64,000 nucleotides of DNA from Bagarius yarrelli (taxonomy: Eukaryota > Chordata > Actinopteri > Siluriformes > Sisoridae). The translations under genes were made by a program, and so were the position numbers. Shown here piece by piece: positions 1 to 47,313 of the stretch. The notes below the pieces were generated by a model that saw nothing but the letters and a program-made list of their open reading frames with translations, searched no databases and had not been told where the DNA came from. The stretch lies in the NCBI GenBank assembly GCA_005784505.1, contig VCAZ01000020.1:1261392-1325391 (forward strand), read 5' to 3'. Position 1 is the stretch's first letter. Every line of letters starts with the position of its first letter.

Positions 1-130
1 TACACATTTTACTGTAGGGAAAAGGATGCAAGATGATGACGAGTACAATCTTTCAGAGCACAAATATGTTTAATATTTAATCACACATAAGAGAACATAT
101 ATCGTTACATACAGAACATTGGATCAGTCA

Positions 131-795
131 TTTATTAACTATCAGTCAAGCCAGCAGCCGTTCCAAGACCCCAACTCATGTGTGACTGAAAACCAGCTCA
201 CGTCGTACTTTCTTTGGGATGGTTTCGTATTTACTGACGAATCTGCCTGGTTTCTTGAAAGACTTGAATGAGGATCTCCTTCAAATGTGCTTTCTTGCCT
301 CTTTTACCCTCTTTAAAGTGACACTATGTTGTATGTACTGACCCTCAATATTTACACCTTTGTACACGTTCTTTGCGTTTTCCAAACTCATAAGGATCAT
401 ACGAACCAAAGATGTTTGCAAACACTTTCATCCAATCACAGCTCCCCACAGATCCTTTGAGGAAATTGTGAGCTGGTGGACAAGTAAAAACAATGCAAGA
501 GCAAGCTTTTGGCAAAACCTGGGTTATTTTGAGAAAGGTAGTTGTTTTCGAATGCATTTAGCTGTAAATGTAAGTCGAGTCGTTCGCATTGGAATAAAGG
601 GCAGTCATGGGGCAAATCAGCCAACATACAAGGAATAGTTACATTTTAGGGATGGTAAATACAGGCTTTGGGGGTAGTTACAAAGCTTACATACAGAATT
701 TAATGGGCATCGGAATACACAGGGGTTTTTTTTTATAGAGAATATCTGAGGCCAAAGATACAATGGGGTGTGCAGGCATAAAGTGTCTTATAGCA
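131..795 (-). other. mapk8ip3: mapk8ip3 3' UTR with candidate poly(A) signal
   Basis: No further coding exon fits downstream of the stop. A minus-strand AATAAA lies at 131-136, with ATTAAA variants at about 69-82, so the transcript probably ends near the left edge of the window. Small open frames on both strands here have no recognisable content. Confidence 0.5.
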
Positions 796-36221
<35,426 letters not shown>

Positions 36222-36960
36222 CTTGGCGATCTCCTTTTATTCTTTAAACGCAGTGGATTCAAGTGAAAAATAAATAAATAACTAAACCGTGCGTGTTGAT
36301 CCTGTGATTCAGGTGACTAAGTGTGTGTAGGAATATTGGATTGTTGGATGGTGGGATGGGAGTTTTTTACAGCGGTGTCATCAGGTGCATTTCTCCATGA
36401 TGTGATGCGAAAAGCATCCGGATGCGCCGGAGATGTCGGACGCGCAGATTGTTTGTTTAATCCGTGTGCCGCTATGCACAAGTAACAAAATCGAGGCCCA
36501 CAGCTGGCGGAATTAAACCCTCACCCTTAGACCTCGATTAAAACCCTTATCAGACGTGTCACCGGAAAAATCGGATCTCTGGTCAGTGTATCCCATCCCA
36601 ACGCCCGGGCGAAAACCGTTACATCACGCACACAAACATCCGAGATGCTGCACCTGTCTCTCCGCGGCCATTACTGCGCCGACTAAAAGCGATAAAAGAA
36701 AAATAAAATAATAAAGTGTTAATAAACCGTTTATTAACACTTATTGACATAAAGGTGCGTCATCCACCCGCCGTTATAGTGTCTATATCTCGGTTTTTGG
36801 CATCCAGAGTCGGTGCGGTGGGTTTTTTTTTTTTTAACTCGGGGCGGTGATATTCCCTCCTATTCGCTCTCTCCGGGTTCTGGGAGAGTTGCGTGAGAGA
36901 TGCGCGAAGGGGGGGAACGCAAAGGTATGACGTCACGGTGCGGGTGGGGGTACCGCGTCA
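36222..36960 (-). promoter_or_regulatory. mapk8ip3: CpG-rich promoter and 5' UTR of mapk8ip3
   Basis: GC and CpG content rise sharply around exon 1 and up to about 36960, then fall to AT-rich DNA. A perfect palindromic cAMP-response element, TGACGTCA, is at 36928-36935, next to G-rich runs. No TATA box is evident. The 5' UTR appears unspliced. The transcription start is not determined. Confidence 0.65.
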
Positions 36961-38670
36961 GCGCCGAGCTCATGCAGCGGTGATATTACTATAGAAGCCC
37001 ATTCAATGGTAGAAAATAATGCATTATGCAAACATGCATATTTTTTTTCTTCTCTTTTTTGCAACAGCAGTTTTGTCAGAACTTTGACTATTTATTTAAC
37101 ATTTTTTTTTTTTAAAAAAAAAAATCATAAGTACAACCCTATTAGGCTGAGTCAATAAAAAAATCTGACCTCATGTTCTTAAAATGTCAAAATATTAAAA
37201 GGTTAATAAAAAAAAAAAATTAAAAAAAAATTGATTTTCTATAAAGGCCCAATAAGAAGTGGAAAATGTGACAAAATGTTTAATCTTATTTTATAAATAA
37301 TCAACAACTGCTTTTTTTTTTTGCTTATTTTAAATAAAAGGTCATCAAATAGAACGTAAAACAATGTCGAAATTCTGACTTGATATCCCAGACTGTCAAC
37401 CTGCTGCTTATAATATACAAAATATGTTATTCATATTTATATACGCTGGAAACAAAGAACTGATTTTTCGTTAATGTAATATACATAAAATGTATTTATT
37501 TATTCCAGTATATTTTGTTTTATCCAAATGTCATGTGAAATTCCAAATTATATTTCCTGTTGATAAATATCAAAATCTATTCATAGCATGTGACATTTTG
37601 ACACTGTATAGTTGGATTATATATATATAATTTTTTTCTAAACAAGCTGACTTTCTACTTGTAATGTTAAAATATTAAACAACTCTTTTATCCTTAGCAT
37701 TTAAAGATGCAATATATTTTCGCTATACGTATGATTTAATGTTTTTATTTATTCATACGACTGCAAAACTATATTAAACATTTTTAATACCTGCTTTATA
37801 TAGACAAATAGTTTTGTGGACATTTCAACCAGCACAGCATGACTGTTTTCCTAAATCTGTTGCTACAAAGTTGTCTACTATGTTAGTGTATGTTGTAGCA
37901 TTCAATTATTTTTTCCTATACTGGAACTAAGAGCAAACACTGTCCCAGCATGACAATACACCTGTACACAAACCACTGAGCTCCATGAAAACATAGTGTG
38001 TTATAGACCATCGGGCAATTTTCCATCTTGTTGAGGTTACGGAATATGATAATCTTATATGGAGGTATGTATTCTTTGCATTTGACCGTCAGCCTGCTAA
38101 ACATCACAAAAATAATTGAATTAGTTTTTATAAATAATAATAATAAATCACTTAACATCTGCTTTATAGGTTTTATTCCATGGTTGATTATTTTGCTGAG
38201 ATTTTATAACCTCGAGCCAAAACTGCTCTACCAACAAGTTCTACATGTCAAAGGGAGAAAGCCGTCAACATATAAGGCTTATGCGTCGTGTACTAATTAC
38301 GATACAGTAAAACAAGTCAAAGATCAAAGTGAAGACACTTTATGCCAATTTTACATTCAACTGCTTGCGCTTTTCAACTTCAACCGCATACTGGTAAAGG
38401 CATGAAAATGAAATCAACTGAACCATTAAGGAAACATAAAATACTTCGAACAGACAACTTATGTTTGCTTACTCTAATTTGTAGTGCAAAACCACAATTT
38501 AAAGTTCCTTATTCGGGATAAACTGAAGTACCATCAACAATTCTTAGAGTGACATTAGATAAAATATTTAAAAAAAACAAAAACACACACACATGACAAA
38601 TTGACAATTTCCTAACCTTAATATAAACAAGTGACAACACAATAAAAGGTAGAAATCATCAAAATAGATG
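36961..38670. other. Intergenic region between mapk8ip3 and jpt2
   Basis: Strongly AT-rich, with many A- and T-runs. The 125-codon frame at 38028-38405 has AT-driven composition and no recognisable motif. I see nothing functional with confidence. Confidence 0.6.
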
Positions 38671-39765
38671 TTTATTGTAACACAGTTTTCTGTGACCTTC
38701 CCATTCAATCACACAGGCACTTTGAGTAGTGCTGTCACCAGCATGTGAGAAACACACACTCACTCACACAATCAGGTGCCACCATCTGCCTTCCTGCTCT
38801 AGGAAGAAAGAACCGATTACACTTTAATATTTAGTACAAAATGACAAAACATCTGTTTATCCCCAGCATCAGTTTTCTTGCTGGAAAATCATCCCGAGTA
38901 ACTTTTTTTTTTTTTTTTTTTTTGTTATGATGGTCTAGTTTTTGCTGAATCCATGCAGATTGTGCACATACTCTAGAGTCAGCATTTTGTACTACTGCAT
39001 GCGTGTGTTACAATCATCTGTGTGGGAATTTTTTTGGTTCGATTTGGTTTCGAAAAGAGTGATCATTTTGGTATTATTGGAATTAAGCACATGATGCTAG
39101 ACAAAAAGGAAGAGCCTATAGTTCCATACTGCTCCAGAACTTAATGGCATTGCAACCTCCAATGAGAAGAATTTTAAAACATGGAAAAAAGTTAAGTCGT
39201 CGTCGAGTCAATTTATTTTGAAGCTGTTTGTGGCCAGATTTTAAAGCTACACTAGAACAAATTTTTAGTCCTTAGGACTTATTGCTTGTCATGTATTTTC
39301 TACGCTCTAACACACTTGACTGAGCTTTTAAGGGCACCATGCATCAAAGCTTGCAGAGCAGTGGCAAGAGATTCATGTTCCTCTGCACAAGAACACACAC
39401 TGACAGATAGGCACATACGCCGTTATTTTGTCAGGGGTTCTAGTTTACTGTTACATCAGTTTATCCTCAGACTTGTTTTCTATAGAATAGCAAATTTAGA
39501 GCGAACATTTACATGAAACAATAAACCTCCCAAATGTGATCGATTATCAAGAAACCGTTTGATTGACCGAGTGCTACAGTTACTAAAAGCGCCAGACAGC
39601 AAGGAATGAGTTAGAAAGTGCAAGAGGGGGAAAAAGGTATATAGGAAAAAAACACGAAAACAAACACCAAAGAAAAGAAGATGAAAGTAAGTAGCGGTGC
39701 TGATAAAAGAAAAGGGAGAGCATGATAGAGAGAGAGAAAGAAAGAGAAGGAGAACACAATGCTGG
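38671..39765 (-). other. jpt2: jpt2 3' UTR with candidate poly(A) signal
   Basis: Minus-strand AATAAA at 38671-38676 lies about 1.1 kb after the stop (TGA, 39766-39768). The stretch contains GA-rich (39720-39750) and A/T runs but no coding content. Confidence 0.5.
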
Positions 39766-42700
39766 TCAGTAGAAGACAACACTGGATTTTCCACCAGGCG
39801 GGTTGAGCACTTTGTTGTGCGAGCGCGGCCGAGGTCCGAGGCGGGGCTCGTGGTCCTTCTCCGATGGTTTACTGGGGGATGGCTCAGTATCTTTAGTGGC
39901 TGTGGGTTCAGGAGGGGGAGGTTCTTTTATCGGTGTTACCTGAGGCGAGACGGCCACCTCCTTTACTTCCACTGGCTTCTTGGGCTGAGGTGCTGCGACA
40001 GGAATACAACAGATTAACGCGCTTTTCTTGTACTAAATGAAGCTTTGAGTTAAGAAATAATATCCGATCTATATTTACAGCATGTAACAAAAAGTGCTGG
40101 TGTTTTTGGGGGACCCGGAACGGATTAATAGCATTTCGATTCATTTTAATGTGAAAAAATGTATTTGACATACGAGTAATTTGAGTCACGAGCTCCATCC
40201 AAGGAACGGATCGAAACTCAAGGCACCACTGCACCTGCCCACTATATAGTATATAGTTTTCAAAGATGGAGTATGCAAGATGAGTTGTATATGTAAATCC
40301 TGGATTTTAAAGCATGGACACTTTACTATCCATGAGGCCACGGAAGAGACAATCATATGCGACGTGATGGAAGAAAAAAATATTTCTTGTGGTTAAATTG
40401 CACTCGTTCAAAGTCATTTACGTTAACATTATCAAACAAATGTAAATTTGCACTGCTGTGACAACAAGTCACGCGTCACTATCAACATGGACAACTATTA
40501 CATCAGAATTTTATTTATACCAATCAAACTACAAGCACACAATCAAATGTAAAATTACTGTATAAATTAAGTAGAAATAATCATTGTTTTTGTGCCTGAA
40601 TGCTTTAAACTTTTGATTTACTTTGCAATTAATTCATATATCACGTTTTTAACGGAGGAGCAAACAACTATAATCCTAATTTAACATTGCACATTTTGTG
40701 GTGTGACTAATGCAGATGCACACATTGCAATGTATTGTGTAGCCCTAATACAAACCTACATATATGTAGTATATACTCCAATAGGATCTGATTTTATCCA
40801 AAATGGCCACCGTAAGAACAAGCACATTTTATGGAAAAGACCCACTTTTGGAACTAAAATTGTCCTGTGGTTCACTACAGTAAACAAGCTGTAAAATTAA
40901 TAATAATACAGATACAAAAGACGTGTTAATTTTAATGACCAGTAAAAGGTTTTAGTTCGGATTCTGTATTGGGATCTTTTACCTGGTGCTTCAACTGTAA
41001 CCGCTGAACCCATACTGATGTTATCCTGCAAACAAAATGAGAAGGAAAAAGATTATGGTATTTAAAAAAAAAAGGAATATTTACCTTCATGTACATTTAC
41101 TTCCTATGAAATACCAGAAAATATAAAGCGTTGTGAATATAACGGAAAATGCCACAGCAGCCTGGTATCTTATAGGATAGTTTATGGTTTATTTGTACTG
41201 CGATTTTAACAGTCAAGAAGTAATCGTTTAAATTACCTTGTATTAATAAAAAAAGAATAATAAATTAAATTAATAAATAGGCTACAGTGGGAAGGAAAAA
41301 TTGAGACGATATGAGATTAAACTGAGAAAACTGCTTCTGAGCACAATTAGAAATAATTTCCTTTCTACGCCTGTATATCGTCCGGTGCTATTGTGTAACC
41401 AGGAGCTCATTAATAATGTCCATGCAGTTAAAACATTCACCAACCTTTGGTTTGTTTGGGTGACTTTTAACTGTAGGCAGGTTTGGGTTTGGGTCTGGAC
41501 CTCCAAAGATGTTGCTCGTTGTTCCACCTGAAGGCGGGGGCTTGTGTTTCGGAGAAGCAGCCTCTGGCTCGCCAAAAATCCCACTGCTCTTCCCACCTTT
41601 AGGAGACGGGAGAGAAAGAGATCAGGTTTGCGTGTCTTTTGTTTACACAGCCTGAGGTTATAAACCCACAGGAAGTATATGGAACTAAAAATCACTGCTT
41701 AGACATTCAGACAACTGGCTATATTATAATGCAATCTAAGACATAACTGTCTCCTATGCAGTCATTTAAACTGATGGCAAAAGGTTTGGACTCCTTTGCA
41801 GCTTTTAAGCCAAAAGGTAATCTGACTGACCTTAAAAGCAACCAATCACAGCTCTATATAAAATCCAAATAGGAATGACTTTTTAAAAAATACCTAAAAA
41901 CGTTGTTGAATTTGTTCGGCATATGCATCAGACTTTCAGGCAACAGTTAATGGCCTTGTCTGAGGCGGACACTACATTAACACGCAATTTCACCGGTTTT
42001 TTGCTGTTTAGTGTAAATAATTAACACCAAAGACAAAACTGGATTTACTGGATTTTAATTAGGGAGTGAAACAGAGTGGATAAAAAAAAAATAATAATTA
42101 TCTGCAACCTTGTCTTACATGTGCGGAAGAAATTAAGTTTATGCCCATTGTTATGTACAATGAACTATATGAGACATGGGTGTCTCCCAATCCCACACGC
42201 TCTCTGTGACAAACCCTGCATTCAAAACAAAAGACAAAAATCAACAAAATAGTTAAGAATGCACCTAAAATATTATGACCACTTCTGTTTTCAAAGCTGA
42301 GCTGAAGAAGCTCTTTTATGATTACAAAGCCCCAAAATACGGAAGAAAAAAAAAAATTTCAAATATGAAAGCAGAATCAGGCATTGATGCAAACGAAAAG
42401 TTTATTTTTACCATAATCTAAACAAAAATGTTAGAAAACCAGTACAACTCCACAGACTACATGTGTAATCAATATAAATCGCCTTTATAGGGTGGGTAAA
42501 GAGTTATAGCAATAGTTATTACTCTTCATACTTTATTTCTATGCATACAAGTACAATAAACAAAAGGTTCTGTACCTAAAGTAATAACGTTATTGATTCT
42601 AATTAGCTTGTATAACTTTAAAGTTGTTATGATTAAGTGTGCTTCTGTTTAATTTAAGGATTATTAGGATTATAGGGGATTTATAAGGTCCTTATCCTTA

Positions 42701-44658
42701 ACGGCACATACATGCTACTATCAGCAAAGACTCTTCTGGAACATGCCCCCGGCTAACAGCCAATCAGGGAGCAGAGGCCTCAGTGTCTACTTAAGAACCA
42801 CTCGAAGCTGAAAACTAAAGCCTGGTTCATGCATGTTATCGGTCAGGTCACATGGCTGCTATGAAAAAAATCTGGAAACTTTGACTCAATAGTGTTTGGA
42901 AATGTATTTGGTGGTGAGACAAAGAAACTCCTCAGTGCTTCCACATACAACCTTTGACCTAAATTGACGAGACGATTTCAGCACAGATCGCTGGGAGTGA
43001 TGAGACTGACCAGATTGAGATTGTGGAAAACGACAGCGAGGAGCGTAGAAAAGACAGTTTTTAACCCTCCTCTCCGATTACAGTGTGGTGAGAATTTTAC
43101 AGCAGCAGCTCAAAAACTAGGGGTAAAAGTCTGGCTTTTGTATGGCGCATGTTTCTACCTGGAGGGTTGGAGCGTTTGTAGGCTCCTTGAGGCTCTTCTT
43201 GGGGGGTGAAAATCGTGGAGGCCATTTTGTTTGTCCGTCTTGAAGCGCCGGCGTTATCCTCGTAGCCACCGAATATGTTGCTGCTGCCACCGCCGGGAGG
43301 TCGCAAAACCCTGTGAACACACGGCCGTGTTAATATTTAATATGAACGACATTATAAACATAAACACAGAAATCATCCTGGAATATTTATTTACGCAGCT
43401 ATCCACTTCAAAAAGAAAACCTTTTAACTTGCCAAAATGTTTCCATTCAGGCAGGATGTTAAATTATTTTTCAACAAAAAACATTCTTAAAAAATTGTAT
43501 CCGTCTTATACCAGAGCAATTTGTTTAACTACAATTTCTTCATTATTAGTGAAAGACACATACTATATTGGCTGTTTAGTCCATGGGTCAAACTTCTCTT
43601 GACTTTTACAGCGTTTGCCAGATGTCCTTATCCAGGGTTAGGGTTTTTTTTACTTTACTCTCTTTTATACAACTGAGCAAGTAAGGGGTTAGGGGCCTTG
43701 CTCAGGGGCCCTCATGGGACTTGGATCTTCCAATTAGCAATACAACACCTTTAACCACTGTGCTACCACTTCCTCTTAACAGCCTCTTTATTGTAGATTG
43801 TTTAAGTTCCCAAGCATAAAGACTTTCATTTAGGAGTCCAAATGCAATAAAGTTGAGGATTGATTGTTTAAATATGGGGTCTCATAATAAAACTGCATGT
43901 TTTGCCTGAACGCCCCCCTGCGTTCATATCGCGTCAATGCATCTTAGAGAAAGGCGGTAAAGAATGGCAGGAGTGTAAGACAAAAAAAAAAAATGTTGCA
44001 CATGACAGAGGTCAGAAACAATGAGATAACACTATTTAAAGTGGATTTATTAAAAAATATCGTACACGTGACTTAATTTGCTTCCATTTTAGCTCAATCG
44101 TCTATGATCTTTGTATTTATCAGCACGTGATCGAGGGTTAAAAATCAATTTTTAGTCACGTTAGCCCTGATTTTACAAAATCCTACATATGCCCAAGGGA
44201 AAGGGTCTGTTTGTGTAACGGTACTTCTTTATATTTAACATCTATACATCTTTTTATTTACCAGATCGAAAATTAGATAACAGGTACAAGTTGTTGGTAA
44301 GAGTTTGAAGCTAATTGTAAGAGAAAGCGGATTAAAATCACTTTACATTAGCACTAACAAGTCGTGTTGATACAAAATTAAATTCTATATACTAATATAC
44401 TATTTAACAGATGTGAGATTTTCGGCTTTAAGACATGCTAAGTAATTACATTAATTGGGCGACAGAAAGCTAAGCAAAAGTTAGCTAGCTAAACTAACGT
44501 TAATCAAGTTCCTGTTTGAGATTTTTTTTTTTCCTCACACGAGCTAAGCTAGTTGAGCTAGCGCACACAGAATTAACCAGAAAAAGAGTCGAGAGAATAT
44601 ACCTCGAACTGGGTTTTGCGCCGTCCTCGAGGCCTTGAAAAGTGTTTGTCGAAGTCAT
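39766..44658 (-). CDS. jpt2: jpt2 (HN1L): Jupiter microtubule-associated homolog 2, complete
   Basis: Small, largely disordered cytoplasmic protein. JPT2 binds NAADP and couples it to endolysosomal calcium release; the Jupiter family associates with microtubules (published family knowledge). Coding exons in transcript order: 44603-44658, 43159-43310, 41445-41596, 40983-41025, 39766-39992; phases fit and total 630 nt (209 aa; human 190). It starts MTSTNTFQGLEDG and has repeated PPGG-type boxes: RPPGGGSSNIFGG, NPPGGKSSGIFGE, PPSGGTTSNIFGG and the terminal NPPGGKSSVVFY. The C-terminal HEPRLGPRPRSHNKVLNPPG is diagnostic of JPT2 against JPT1. An in-frame ATG 33 nt upstream (44691) would add 11 residues; the family start favours the downstream ATG. 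Minus strand, same direction as mapk8ip3. Confidence 0.94.
39993..40982. other. jpt2 intron 4
   Basis: AT-rich. 40085-40235 resembles a dispersed vertebrate repeat (TACGAGTAATTTGAGTCACG then AAGGCACCACTGCA); low confidence. Nothing else is recognised. Confidence 0.45.
41597..43158. other. jpt2 intron 2: no recognised feature
   Basis: AT-rich with short A-runs. The plus-strand frame running in at 42964-43209 is the complement of exon 2 plus intron sequence and is not a gene. Confidence 0.5.
43604..43772 (-). mobile_element. tRNA-derived SINE, decayed (minus orientation)
   Basis: Same family as 24501-24698: GGAAGTGGTAGCACAGTGG at its 5' end, then GGGGCCCCTGAGCAAGGCC. The B box is damaged. It lies in jpt2 intron 1. 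Confidence 0.7.
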
Positions 44659-45460
44659 TGTCGCGTATTTCGCTTTAAAACCACGACTCACAGCCTCTTC
44701 ACTGAACCGCTATGAGGAAACCTGCAGTGTTCACAGGTTAGCGACACAAAAAGCCTTAGTAGGTTGCTGGCCACGCCCAGGAGGGCGGGACACGTGGTTA
44801 AGAGGTAGGGTAGTTTTTTACGGCTGACTTATCAATTGGTTTACGTGCTAATCAATCACATTTTAAATGTGTTTTATTGGCTATAGTGTTTTGTATGTCA
44901 AACCGGAGTTTACTGCTGATTGGCTAAATAGTCTGCACCGTACATTACTGCAAAAGTAAAAGACAATTTATTTTCAATTTAAAAATGTATTTAAAGTATT
45001 AAATGTATTTATAAATCCATAATCATATTCCAAAAATCTTGTAATAGATTAGAGTATCTTAAATAGAGTAGTTTATCTGGTAACACGAACATAGAATTTC
45101 AACAGTAAATACAGAAATAAAACAACACTCTTCATTTAGACTTCAAGTCAAACCTTATCAGTTTACATGTTTTTTTGCGAATATTTTAAAATATTATTTT
45201 AAAATAAAAAAATAGCGTTACACGATTTACATTGAACCAATCACGTTTAAACTATGCTACGTCAAGCGTACTGACCACATGACCACCCTGTGACCAATCC
45301 CAAGATTTGTTTTTGAGCGGGAGGGGGCGTGGCCTGTGGCACGAGGGAAAAAACAGGAAGGCTTGACGATTGCTGTCATTGGGGAGGCTAAGCTAGCCCA
45401 CTTCATGTTCATGTGGAAAGTGTTCACTTTGACTAACCCGATAAACGCTACACAAGGTAA
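44659..45460. promoter_or_regulatory. Head-to-head promoter interval of jpt2 and cramp1
   Basis: Upstream of the jpt2 ATG is a GC-box-like stretch (CCACGCCCAGGAGGGCGGGA, about 44772-44791). About 0.55 kb to the right, a GC-rich segment (GGGAGGGGGCGTGGCC, about 45321-45336) precedes a possible non-coding exon ending CACAAG|gtaata at about 45456. The direction of the second unit (plus) is inferred from the donor and from cramp1 downstream. Confidence 0.45.
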
Positions 45461-46640
45461 TATTTCGCTGTGTAAAGTAGTATTTAGTAGTCTTAGCCGT
45501 TAATTCCAGCATTTTAATATGATGTGTGAACAACTTTTTTATTTTATATTAATTAATAGCCGGATTACGGTTAGCTAGCCGTGTTGCTTGCTAACGTTGG
45601 TTTGCTGTTCGTTTGGTGCGAAGGTTAATGATCTTTAGTGTCACATTTTATACTTAAACGTTTTATGTCTGCTATGGAAAACGTATAAAGAATTTCAGCG
45701 TGTTTAGAAGTTAAAATAATGAATGTGAAATTATGACACAATCTGTGAAGAAGATTCATTAGGTAGCAAAGTTATCCATGATCCTAATGCGCTGATCATT
45801 TCAGTTATGAACCGGGTTTTAGAAAGTCTGCTTTAGATTTTTATTTAGACTTAACTAATGACTAAAGTATAAAATGTTACTTTTAAATTGTGTTAAATTC
45901 TTGAACTTGATGTTTAAAATGGGTCAGATTTAACCAGACTGTAATCTGAAGAGTACTTTAGATCCATATCATAGACCAGGAAGTACAGCATGGCTACTTC
46001 AACTGTGATTTTTCCAAGCAATAATAGATCTTAACTGTAATAACTAAGATCTATGTAGAAAATCTTAACTTAAATCTTAACAAATAAATAGTTTTTAAAA
46101 TATTATTTTGAGTTAATTATGTATGTTATATTTTAAAAGACTCCGATTCAGAGATGCCTGGACAGAAAGGAAGACACCACCCTAATTGGCACAATATAAC
46201 ATATAACATGTGCTGTGAAATGCTTTTAATGTGTCATTTATAAATATTATTCGGATTAGGACGGAATTTCTGATTTCTGAAAAATGATCATTTTTAATGT
46301 TTAAGTTTATTATGATTTTCAGGGTGTTTATATAATAAAGGCACACCCGCCCTAACGAATAGCTATAATTGATCTTAAGTCTCCTGTGTATTTCTGGCAT
46401 CATCTCAACCCCGGGACTGGTTTAACTTCTTTAGATTGTGATCTGTATGAATTTCCACGACATTTCCTAAATTGTGACTGGTAATAAAAAGCATGGATTC
46501 TTAAACATATGATGACGTAGTTAACAACAAAGTCCAGGCTTGTGGAGTGAGGAGGTGCTCAGGAGGATTTTATGTCGTCTTTGTGGTATAAGTCGGAGAA
46601 AAATGTTGGTGGTTGACATCATGGTGGTTCATTTATCAGT
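45461..46640. other. Probable first intron or upstream region of cramp1
   Basis: AT-rich sequence with no coding content that I recognise. Confidence 0.4.
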
Positions 46641-46658
46641 TTTAAATAGTAAAACTGT

Positions 46659-46883
46659 ATGTTTAGTGTAGATAAATGTTTGTCACGGTTAAAATTCGTA
46701 GTTTCTGAGTTGGAGTTGCTGTTACTACGAGACGCTGTGTTGAGCTGTGCGGAGTTGAGGCTCGAGTCGAGGCAGCAGCGAGGAGAGAGGACGAGTCCAG
46801 ACACACACGACCTCCTTTCTCGCTTGGAGAATATGTTTAAATTGCTCGAAAATTGCTCTCCAAAATCTTCGGACTCATGGTGA
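46659..46883 (+). other. 74-codon upstream ORF, leucine-rich, unknown
   Basis: ATG TTT AGT ... TCA TGG TGA, preceded by in-frame stops. The product (starts MFSVDKCLSRLK, then ELELLLLRDAVL, ends SPKSSDSW) is leucine-rich and helix-prone, with balanced codon use and higher GC than the surroundings. I do not recognise it. Its stop overlaps an ATG (46877) that begins a possible N-terminal extension of cramp1. It may be a regulatory uORF, a small protein, or chance. Confidence 0.35.
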
Positions 46884-46926
46884 AGAGAAAGAAGATCTCG
46901 TCCGGGGCTGAAGAGCTGGAAAATGG
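46877..46926 (+). other. cramp1: Candidate alternative first coding exon of cramp1
   Basis: ATG followed by 16 codons (MVKRKKISSGAEELEN) and two bases, then a GT donor (TGG|gtaacg). Joined to the acceptor directly before the known start (ttttatcag|GATGAC at 47313), it makes GGG ATG ACA and stays in frame with MTVGQQ. It would add 17 basic/polar residues. The donor is weak and no transcript evidence is available here. Confidence 0.3.
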
Positions 46927-47313
46927 GTAACGGTTTTCGAAAAACAATCACTTTAAATAGAGGTCGAATGCGCGAAAGATTTTTCGTTGTCGCTTGCCGT
47001 TTGTGCAGGGCGCTAAAGTCTATCTTCCGAATGTCGGATTAAACGAAGCACAACTCAACTAAACCGGAACTAGCGCAAACAACGAACCGAATTAACACAA
47101 AATAGGGTTGTTTGGTCAAAAGTGGAAGTGTGTAAAATGCGATTTTTTCGACGCGAATTGCCAGGACTGTGAGAGGGGGATTTGAAACAAACAGCGGCGG
47201 CCATGTTGAGTTGAGCAGAACGTCGCGTCTTCTAAGTTAATTCGTCTATTTAGATTAAACGCAAAACGTCCGAAAAGCGTGTCAGTTGTTTTTGTTTTGT
47301 GTATTTTATCAGG

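Noticed and set aside
38028..38405. Plus-strand open frame of 125 codons between mapk8ip3 and jpt2
   Set aside because: AT-driven composition, no motif I recognise, no promoter or splice context.
39697..40017. Plus-strand open frame of 106 codons
   Set aside because: Antisense of jpt2 exon 5.
46619..46951. Minus-strand open frame of 110 codons
   Set aside because: Opposite strand of the candidate cramp1 5' exon; serine/asparagine-rich composition looks like a shadow and it lacks splice context.
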